Source of the DNA: an uncultured Prevotellaceae bacterium
GTDB lineage: Bacteria > Bacteroidota > Bacteroidia > Bacteroidales > Bacteroidaceae
Direction of reading: 5' to 3'
NCBI GenBank assembly: GCA_947176895.1
Contig: CAMWSK010000018.1
Coordinates: 1 to 48,682 of the forward strand
Length of the DNA stretch: 48,682 nt
In this document: in pieces, positions 43,601 through 48,682 of the stretch
How positions within the stretch are numbered: position 1 is the stretch's first letter
Layout: each line of letters starts with the position of its first letter
Position numbers and translations under genes: made by a program
Notes under the pieces: model-generated
Seen by the model: the letters and a program-made list of their open reading frames with translations, nothing else
Told to the model about the DNA's origin: nothing
Databases searched by the model: none

Positions 43601-44058
43601 AGAACCTGCGCCTGGACGTGAACTTCAAGTACTCTTTGGGTAACGACATCTACAACTACCAGCGTTCCGTGCTTGAGGGGCTCAACACCACCTACAACCA
43701 GACCACGGCAGCCGTCAACCGCTGGACCTATGACGGCCAGCAGACCAACATGCCCAAGGCCTGCTACCAGGAAAGCGCGGACTGGCGCAACAACGAGCGC
43801 ATGAGCGACCGCTGGATAGAGGACGGCTCCTACCTGAAGCTCAAGAACGTCCGTCTCACCTACACCATTCCCTATACCAGCAGCTGGCTGCAGGGTCTGA
43901 AGGTGTGGGCCGAGGGTAACGACCTGCTCACCCTCACCAAGTATCTGGGCACCGATCCCGAGATGAGTTGCAGCAACAATGCCCTGTATCAAGGTATCGA
44001 CACAGGCATGGTGCCCAACGGAAGAAGTTTCAACATTGGTCTTTCAATCAACTTGTAA
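40657..44058 (+). CDS. SusC/RagA-family TonB-dependent outer-membrane transporter 2
   Basis: This 1133-aa transporter has a signal peptide ending near ASAQ (residue 34), then an unusual charged segment of about 30 residues (EEKDAVAVYNKRKAESEKAK). A carboxypeptidase-like domain (VTGKIVDNATGEALGGVRVQ near residue 64), plug (MTVRGVNSLNATSQPLIVID near 196) and barrel ending GLSINL follow. The usual TonB-box region LDEVVVTG is not recognisable before the plug; EYDQTTEIKSRSKATLSE is there instead, so contact with TonB may differ. A calcium-loop-like DQNGDGVIDNAD lies near residue 950. The pair SusD starts 9 bases on. SusC2 differs strongly from SusC1, so this is not a recent tandem copy. Confidence 0.92.
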   Translation: MKKNYKQFLQRRLTNKAVCLLALATLGVANASAQTQEEKDAVAVYNKRKAESEKAKKQETLKAVTGKIVDNATGEALGGVRVQAFGHDRFSTLTEEDGTFTIEVPTYVNSLFVNAPGYNSVQTAISKDGTADVSLLSGSFRGEYDQTTEIKSRSKATLSETSSMTLEEDIERLLNGAVHTTIRNGLPGQGAYMTVRGVNSLNATSQPLIVIDGNIYDPQSERTSLHEGYFNNLLAGLDPENIESIEVLKNATALYGAKGGNGVIVIKTKRGQSMATKINVRIYGGTELTPKKLDVMNGNQYRNYLGDLVSTIPDFTLTNTNHIPYLSDNPDNFYYPVYHNNTDWQKDMYQNTFVQNYKISVDGGDDTGMYNLALGYAKADGTITGTDMSRLNIRFNTDIKIASKLSTELDVAYNQTAYNILDNGWSENYDMQNIGSTNVLGLVSSPMISPYSYYLDESTGRLQLSHDYAGKYASSSSTNYIQNPFKFPKELGINESLRNPYWVIQNGEGKNKNYAEMTQININVKPKYQITKQFSISNRFNYQMNRNNEKYFLPIAGTTPYQLTDLGNITSVLKSQFTKEETLNNDLRLEWKNTYGAHAIDVFGGWRYNNYSYSYSYMRGYNNENDKLPNLSKNMQYINYGGTKDNWIDMTYYLNAAYNYANRYFAEFTLSSQASSKFGDNTKDGFHACGVSWGLFPSLQLGWVLTNEKWFRPKGVNYLKLTAGVDQSGNDNLDYYAARTYWESQQVYENIVGLYLKNIENSTIQWETTTKYNVALQGSFLKNRLQAGIDLFWHKTDNLLTLKDLHYVSGMTSKYWTNEGSLTNKGFEFNANAVLVNRKNWKWELGASVAHYNNTITSLPSTNKITLTDANGNVTKTLEGYTSSIYGTDNVLTAVGYAAGSFYGWQTNGILTSDAEASMAGNGDYLKYPTGLSENPYRNFQAGDVRFVDQNGDGVIDNADKVVIGNPNPDIYGNIYTNLTYKNLRLDVNFKYSLGNDIYNYQRSVLEGLNTTYNQTTAAVNRWTYDGQQTNMPKACYQESADWRNNERMSDRWIEDGSYLKLKNVRLTYTIPYTSSWLQGLKVWAEGNDLLTLTKYLGTDPEMSCSNNALYQGIDTGMVPNGRSFNIGLSINL

Positions 44059-44067
44059 TCATACGAC

Positions 44068-46308
44068 ATGAAAAAGAAAAGTTTAATATATGGATTAGTC
44101 GCATGCCTGGGCTTCGGCGCAGTGTCTTGCGAAGACATGCTCTCCCCCGACAGCGAGCGTCACTCCTATACGGTGGCCCAAGACACCATGTACAGCTATT
44201 GGGGTATTATCCGTTCCATGCAGAACATAGCCGAGCGCTATGTCCTGCTGGGCGAGTTGCGTGGTGAACTGGTGAGAGGTACCTCGTATCTGAGCGACTC
44301 CATCGCAAACATCCTGAACTACGACATGGCCAACGCCGTCGACGGCAGCAACCGCTACCTGAAGGCAGCCGACTACTACCACGTCATCAACTCCTGTAAC
44401 GCGTATCTGGCATTCTACGACAGCACACGCACCACGGGCACACTGAATCCCTACATGAAAAAGGAAGCCGCACAGGTTTCGGCCATCCGTGCCTGGACCT
44501 ATCTGCAGTTGGTTCAGGTCTACGGGGAAGTGCCCTTCTACACCCGCCCTCTGCTCACCAGCGATGCCATCAACGACTTTGCCAAGCATCCCGAGAAGGT
44601 GACCATCGATGACCTTGCCGGCAAGTTTGTGGACGAGCTGGAAGCCGCCGCCAAGGTGGAAGCTGAGTTTGGCTTCCCCCAATACGACTACTATGGCTAT
44701 ACCTCTACCGTGGCACACAGCAGCAAACTGATGATTCCCATCAACATCCTTCTCGGCGACCTCTTCCTGGCCAAGGGAGACAAGGGAAGTTGTGCCAAAG
44801 CCGCCCAGTATTACTACAACTACCTGAGCGGAACCAACAACGGAGTCAGAACGTTGATTCCTGCCGGCGGAGTGATTCCTGCCGGATACAGCTACATGGG
44901 TTTGCGTGCCGACGGAGAAGTCGCCACCGATTATCTGACTTTCGGCTATAGCGGTAGCGGAGGATCTACCCCCTGGACAGAACGTGGAGAACAAAGCCGC
45001 ACGCTCGAATCCATCACAGCCATTCCCTCAAGCACCAACAAGCTGTGGGGAACCGTGTTGCGTGGTGTGAACGAGATTTATGGCTATGACGCACGAATCA
45101 ACGTGTACACCTCGGGCAACGACTCGCTATCCAGCACCAGCTCCAGCGTATCACTCACCGCGCAATACGACAAGAAGCAGATTATCAACAGCCAAGCCTA
45201 CACGGATCTGGCCATGGCACAGACGTTCGAGGAATACATCGGTTCCGGCAGCGCCAGCCAAAGCACTTGGATACTGACCATTGACCCCAACGTGGGTGAT
45301 GCACGCCAGTACTGGATACAGGAAACCTACCAGCTCTACAGCAACGGAACCGTCGGTCAGGAGAAATTCATCACCAAACAGAACCCCGGAGGAGCATTCA
45401 CGACCACCTTCCCCATGATCTATCGCAAGAGCATGGTATGGCTTCGCTTTGCCGAGGCTCTCTGCAACGCCGGCTATCCCAGCCATGCCTTTGCCATCCT
45501 GAAAGATGGTCTGTGCAATGCCGACGGCTGGCTTCCCGGCGAGGGCACCCAGGACTATGAAGTGACCGAGTGGCTCTACTCTTTCACGGACGAGGACGGC
45601 AAGGTGACCGAAAACACAGAGAGCAGGGACGCATTGGTAAACCAACTGATTGCCGACGTGGAATTTGAGAGCGAGAAGGAAAAGGCTGACTCCATCAAGA
45701 AACTGACCGCACTGATTGACAGCACCGCAACAGCGTTCGCCCAGTGGCCCGACCCGGAAAACAGCGAACTTGTGGTGAACTACATCGCCCTTGACGAGAA
45801 CACCAACAAACCCTCTTTCCTTGACTTCACCTCCACCCAATTCCAAGGCAACAACAGTTCACAGATGCTTCTCTGTCGTCCCAGCCTGGATGCAAGCGGC
45901 CTGTCTCTTGTGAACGAGGCTCTGGATTATCCCGGCTGGCTCACCAACGGCATCCACAGCCGCGGAACCGGCTATCTGATGAAGGCGGACCGCCACAAAA
46001 GTGCTTTCAACTATGTGGGCATGGTGGCTCAGAAGGCACTGGAAAACTACGGGCAGACACTCACCAAGGAAGACATCTACGACCCGAGCAACAAGGACCT
46101 GGTGCAGAAATGCGTTGAAGACCTTATCGTGGACGAGGAAGCTTTGGAGCTGGCCTTCGAAGGATGCCGATTCTTCGACCTCATGCGTGTGGCCCACCGC
46201 CGCAACGATCCTTCCTACCTGGCCAACAAACTGGCCAAGCGCAATCCCGCGCTTGGAAGCAAGTTGCTTGACACCAAGAACTGGTACTTCCCCCTGCCCA
46301 ACGAATAA
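44068..46308 (+). CDS. SusD/RagB-family substrate-binding lipoprotein 2
   Basis: This 746-aa lipoprotein (FGAVSC, Cys21, then EDM) is larger than most SusD proteins. SusD/TPR features include SYWGIIRSMQNIAERYVLLG near residue 43, SAIRAWTYLQLVQVYGEVPF near 138 and the C-terminal ALELAFEGCRFFDLMRVAHR near 693. The extra length lies mainly in an insert of about residues 500-600, including a Lys/Glu-rich helix (VEFESEKEKADSIKKLTALI). It is the last gene of the fasciclin/SusCD operon and is followed by a strong terminator. It probably caps SusC2; its ligand is unknown. Confidence 0.92.
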   Translation: MKKKSLIYGLVACLGFGAVSCEDMLSPDSERHSYTVAQDTMYSYWGIIRSMQNIAERYVLLGELRGELVRGTSYLSDSIANILNYDMANAVDGSNRYLKAADYYHVINSCNAYLAFYDSTRTTGTLNPYMKKEAAQVSAIRAWTYLQLVQVYGEVPFYTRPLLTSDAINDFAKHPEKVTIDDLAGKFVDELEAAAKVEAEFGFPQYDYYGYTSTVAHSSKLMIPINILLGDLFLAKGDKGSCAKAAQYYYNYLSGTNNGVRTLIPAGGVIPAGYSYMGLRADGEVATDYLTFGYSGSGGSTPWTERGEQSRTLESITAIPSSTNKLWGTVLRGVNEIYGYDARINVYTSGNDSLSSTSSSVSLTAQYDKKQIINSQAYTDLAMAQTFEEYIGSGSASQSTWILTIDPNVGDARQYWIQETYQLYSNGTVGQEKFITKQNPGGAFTTTFPMIYRKSMVWLRFAEALCNAGYPSHAFAILKDGLCNADGWLPGEGTQDYEVTEWLYSFTDEDGKVTENTESRDALVNQLIADVEFESEKEKADSIKKLTALIDSTATAFAQWPDPENSELVVNYIALDENTNKPSFLDFTSTQFQGNNSSQMLLCRPSLDASGLSLVNEALDYPGWLTNGIHSRGTGYLMKADRHKSAFNYVGMVAQKALENYGQTLTKEDIYDPSNKDLVQKCVEDLIVDEEALELAFEGCRFFDLMRVAHRRNDPSYLANKLAKRNPALGSKLLDTKNWYFPLPNE

Positions 46309-46336
46309 GCGGCAGAACAAGGATTCCATAAATGAA

Positions 46337-46373
46337 GAAAGGAGGAAAGCCCGAGCGTGGCTTTCCTCCTTTC
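46337..46373 (+). terminator. Strong terminator of the fasciclin/SusCD operon
   Basis: A perfect 15-bp stem (46337-46351 GAAAGGAGGAAAGCC with 46359-46373) and a 7-base loop lie 28 bases after the susD2 stop, followed by TCTTGTATCTT. The A-rich left flank and T-rich right flank allow action in both directions. Confidence 0.8.
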
Positions 46374-46442
46374 TCTTGTATCTTGAAATCGTTAACGGAG
46401 GTTAATCCGGAAAGAAAAAAACTATATATCAGAATCCGGCGG

Positions 46443-46527
46443 AAAAACATGCCCATGTTCCGACAAAAACATGCGGTTGTTTCAGGCAAAACGTCTTCAT
46501 GATTCTGAAAAACATGAAGACGTTATT
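46443..46527. repeat. Palindrome array D (four units)
   Basis: Units of the form AAAAC-N8-GTT are centred at 46452.5, 46474.5, 46496.5 and 46517.5 (steps 22, 22, 21). The cores are ATGCCCAT, ATGCGGTT, GTCTTCAT and ATGAAGAC. Cores 3 and 4 are exact reverse complements, making AACGTCTTCATG and CATGAAGACGTT a perfect 12-bp inverted repeat. It lies downstream of the SusCD terminator. Confidence 0.85.
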
Positions 46528-46720
46528 TTCATGTCTTCCCAGACGCTCTACCCCAATTTATCATATGTCTGATTATAAGCAAATTGCAACTAACACAAAA
46601 AGACACTCCCCTAACGGTGGGCAAAGCCGTGTCTTTAAACGTTGAAAGGGAATGTTTGCATTTATTGACATACGAAAAAGGGGACTTCATCACACATCCG
46701 ACAAAAAAAACGGGGAAACA

Positions 46721-46752
46721 TTTGGTCGATTGAAAAAATAGCATTACCTTTG
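46721..46752 (+). promoter_or_regulatory. Consensus promoter of tRNA-Val
   Basis: TTTG (46721-46724), a 20-base spacer and TACCTTTG (46745-46752) fit the Bacteroidetes consensus. The -7 box ends 26 bases before the mature tRNA. Confidence 0.8.
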
Positions 46753-46778
46753 CAGAGCAAAAGCAAAACAAAGCTTTT

Positions 46779-46853
46779 GGGCGCTTAGCTCAGCTGGTTC
46801 AGAGCGTCTGCCTTACAAGCAGAGGGTCGGCGGTTCGAATCCGTCAGCGCCCA
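46779..46853 (+). tRNA. tRNA-Val (anticodon TAC)
   Basis: A full cloverleaf of 75 bases: acceptor GGGCGCT (46779-46785) pairs with AGCGCCC (46846-46852). The D arm contains AGCTCAGCTGGTT, the anticodon stem TCTGC/GCAGA holds loop CTTACAA (anticodon TAC, reading GTA/GTG valine codons), and the T arm is GGCGGTTCGAATCCGTC. The CCA end is not encoded (ACAA follows), so it must be added. A hairpin with T-run follows at 46885. Confidence 0.96.
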
Positions 46854-46884
46854 CAAATTCGAATAATTGGTTTTAGGTTAAGAG

Positions 46885-46917
46885 AGGTCGTCTTCCTGAA
46901 TGGAGCGACTTTTTTTG
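46885..46917 (+). terminator. Probable terminator after tRNA-Val
   Basis: AGGTCG (46885-46890) pairs with CGACTT (46906-46911, one G-T) and is followed by a run of Ts. The stem is short, so the strength is uncertain. Confidence 0.55.
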
Positions 46918-46966
46918 TTTTTATATAAATTCATCGGCAAAAGGCCCTAATGAGGCAACTTTTTCG

Positions 46967-46974
46967 TATCTTTG
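46967..46974 (+). promoter_or_regulatory. -7 box TATCTTTG of purB
   Basis: TATCTTTG matches TAnnTTTG and lies 33 bases before the ATG at 47008. It rules out the in-frame TTG at 46972 as start. No good -33 TTTG is visible. Confidence 0.6.
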
Positions 46975-47007
46975 CAAAAGATTATATTACCATATTTAGT
47001 TGATTCC

Positions 47008-48351
47008 ATGCAATTGAACAACCTGACAGCTGTGTCTCCCATCGACGGCCGCTATCGCAGCAAGACAGCTGCCCTGGCCGAGTACTTCTCTGAATATGCG
47101 CTGATCCGCTATCGTGTGCGCGTGGAGATTGAATACTTTATCGCCCTCTGCCGCCTGCCCTTGCCCCAACTGGAAGGCATGCCCGCCAACGAGGACGCAT
47201 TGCGCGACATCTACCGCAACTTTACGGAGCAGGATGCCCTGCGCGTGAAGGAAATCGAAGCCGTGACCAACCACGACGTGAAGGCTGTGGAATACTTCAT
47301 CAAAGAACAATTCGACAAGATCGGCGGCCTGGACCGGTATAAGGAGTTCGTACACTTCGGACTCACCAGCCAGGACATCAACAACACCAGCGTGCCCCTG
47401 ACCATCAAGGATGCCTTGGACGAGGTGTACTACCCCATGCTCCAAGAGCTCATCGACCAGCTGAAAGCTTATGCCGAGGAGTGGAAAGACGTGCCCATGC
47501 TGGCCAAGACCCACGGCCAGCCCGCCAGCCCCACCCGTCTGGGCAAGGAGGTGATGGTGTTCGTCTATCGCCTGGAGCGCCAGCTGGCCATGCTGAAGGA
47601 ATGCCCCGTCACGGCCAAGTTCGGCGGTGCCACGGGCAACTACAACGCCCATCATATCGCCTACCCCACCCGCGACTGGAAAGCCTTCGGCGACCGCTTC
47701 GTGAAAGAAAGCCTGGGGCTGGAGCGCGAGCAATACACCACGCAGATAAGCAACTATGACTGCCTGGGTGCCATCTTCGATGCCATGAAGCGCATCAACA
47801 CCATCATCATCGACCTCGACCGCGACTTCTGGCAGTACGTCTCCATGGAGTACTTCCGCCAGAAGATAAAGGCCGGCGAGGTGGGCAGCAGCGCCATGCC
47901 CCACAAGGTGAACCCCATCGACTTCGAGAACTCCGAGGGCAACCTGGGCATCGCCAATGCCATCCTGGAGCACCTCAGCGGGAAGCTGCCCGTCAGCCGC
48001 CTGCAGCGCGACCTGACCGACAGCACCGTGCTGCGCAACGTGGGCGTGCCCATGGGCCACATGCTCATCAGCCTGCAAAGCACATTGAAGGGCCTGCGCA
48101 AGCTGGTGCTGAACCAAGACGCGCTGAACCGCGACCTGGACAACTGCTGGGCCGTGTGTGCCGAAGCCATACAGACCATCCTGCGCCGCGAGGCCTACCC
48201 CGGCGCCTACGAGGCCCTGAAGGCTCTCACCCGCACGGGCAAGGGCATCAGCGAACAAACCATAAAAGAATTTATCGAAACCCTGGAGGTGGGCGAGAGC
48301 GTGAAGCAGGAACTGCGCCAAATCACGCCCCACACCTACACGGGAATGTAA
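47008..48351 (+). CDS. purB: Adenylosuccinate lyase
   Basis: This 447-aa homotetrameric enzyme acts twice in purine synthesis, splitting fumarate from SAICAR and from adenylosuccinate. LTAVSPIDGRYRSKTAALAE opens the protein. EAVTNHDVKAVEYFIKEQ lies near residue 79, GLTSQDINNT near 115, the catalytic-His segment AKTHGQPASPTRLGKE near 165 and the flexible signature loop SSAMPHKVNPIDFEN near 295. Length and motifs match the long E. coli-like PurB group. Start 47008 is supported by the -7 box just upstream. The next gene begins 29 bases downstream and is probably cotranscribed. Confidence 0.95.
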   Translation: MQLNNLTAVSPIDGRYRSKTAALAEYFSEYALIRYRVRVEIEYFIALCRLPLPQLEGMPANEDALRDIYRNFTEQDALRVKEIEAVTNHDVKAVEYFIKEQFDKIGGLDRYKEFVHFGLTSQDINNTSVPLTIKDALDEVYYPMLQELIDQLKAYAEEWKDVPMLAKTHGQPASPTRLGKEVMVFVYRLERQLAMLKECPVTAKFGGATGNYNAHHIAYPTRDWKAFGDRFVKESLGLEREQYTTQISNYDCLGAIFDAMKRINTIIIDLDRDFWQYVSMEYFRQKIKAGEVGSSAMPHKVNPIDFENSEGNLGIANAILEHLSGKLPVSRLQRDLTDSTVLRNVGVPMGHMLISLQSTLKGLRKLVLNQDALNRDLDNCWAVCAEAIQTILRREAYPGAYEALKALTRTGKGISEQTIKEFIETLEVGESVKQELRQITPHTYTGM

Positions 48352-48380
48352 GCACTTTATAACGTTTAGCTAAACACATT

Positions 48381-48682
48381 ATGATTACAGAAGACGAAAG
48401 TTGGAGAAAACACTTCTCTGACGAGAAAGAGAACAGTGCCCGAGAGGGTGCCGGTTCTCAGCAAAGAGAGTATCGTGCAGGCGGAGTACGCCGCGCCTAC
48501 AGCGCCCGCCCCGTTTACAGCAGCAACGGTAACTCCGGCAACGCCTATGGCCGCCGCGAAGGCAGCTATCAGCGCGTAGGAAGTTACGGTCCCCGCCGCG
48601 AGGGAAGCAGCTATGCACAGCCCCGCGAGGGTGGCTATCAGCGCCGCGAGGGAGGATTCCAGCAGCGCGAGGGTGGCTATCA
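48381..48682 (+). CDS. Arg/Gly-rich N-terminal region, probably of an RluB-like rRNA pseudouridine synthase (cut by window end)
   Basis: The first 100 codons of a gene run off the window. After MITEDESWRKHFSDEKEN the sequence becomes low-complexity with Arg, Gly, Tyr, Ser and Gln. Short imperfect repeats of the REGGYQRREGGFQ type occur, like an RGG RNA-binding tract. In Bacteroidetes such an N-terminal tail precedes the S4 and catalytic domains of the large-subunit pseudouridine synthase, and the gene next to purB is often that one (from memory). The catalytic domain is outside the window, so the name rests on context. Some other RNA-binding protein is possible. Confidence 0.5.
   Translation, partial: MITEDESWRKHFSDEKENSAREGAGSQQREYRAGGVRRAYSARPVYSSNGNSGNAYGRREGSYQRVGSYGPRREGSSYAQPREGGYQRREGGFQQREGGY

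Larger units (their letters stand above)
46309..46778. other. Intergenic region between the SusCD operon and tRNA-Val
   Basis: It contains the operon terminator (46337-46373), palindrome array D (46443-46527), an 8-bp inverted repeat AAAGACAC/GTGTCTTT (46599-46606 with 46629-46636) and the consensus tRNA promoter (46721-46752). No gene is seen; minus-strand open frames here have no recognisable content. Confidence 0.75.

Overview
The window looks like a chromosomal piece of a gut- or oral-type Bacteroidales bacterium (Bacteroidaceae/Prevotellaceae level; I cannot name the genus). The reasons are SusC/SusD pairs, an LpxC-FabZ fusion, a 29-residue Thx ribosomal protein, A-rich gene leaders with little Shine-Dalgarno signal, and repeated use of the Bacteroidetes promoter TTTG-N19/20-TAnnTTTG. 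It is mostly an ordinary core-genome stretch followed by one 18-kb nutrient-uptake operon.

Layout. 1-975: C-terminal part of a DEAD-box helicase at the window edge, with a 55-base direct repeat on each side that probably marks an assembly join. 1370-3000: an HU-like/SPOR membrane protein and a zinc-finger/FHA protein. 3112-5728: Thx, RNase G and a GH25 lysozyme. 5782-8277 (minus): LysR regulator, split ThrE-type exporter (YjjB, YjjP) and a small membrane protein. 8604-10649: TonB-dependent receptor. 10751-13863: N-acetylmuramoyl-L-alanine amidase, MCE/MlaD protein and DnaA. 13965-15748: nitroreductase, divergent from a stand-alone NrdJ-C-terminal-like protein and FolB. 15836-19232: Na+-pumping decarboxylase (gamma, alpha, beta). 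19421-27287: purM, prfA, pyrF, lpxD, lpxC-fabZ, lpxA, a pRiA4b-like gene and miaA, apparently one operon. 27983-46308: fasciclin lipoprotein, SusC, SusD, fasciclin, fasciclin, SusC, SusD, with gaps of 5-18 bases. 46779-48682: tRNA-Val(UAC), purB and the start of an Arg/Gly-rich protein, probably an rRNA pseudouridine synthase.

How the genes fit together. The fasciclin/SusCD operon encodes two outer-membrane TonB-dependent importers, two surface substrate-binding lipoproteins and three large Fas1-domain lipoproteins. It has no glycoside hydrolase, peptidase, sulfatase or regulator, so its ligand is unknown. The lpx genes build lipid A in the same transcription unit as purine, pyrimidine, release-factor and tRNA-modification genes.

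The least explained signal is non-coding. Five intergenic regions (about 1103-1187, 8390-8474, 19244-19329, 27587-27670, 46443-46527) each hold exactly four units of the form AAAAC-N8-GTTTT, with unit centres 21 or 22 bases apart (two helical turns). The A/T frame and the spacing are kept while the eight-base core changes, even to a GC-rich core in one array. Two of the arrays lie inside a longer repeat of about 180 bp with conserved flanks and a covarying leader hairpin. I do not recognise this family and consider it the best candidate for something undescribed.
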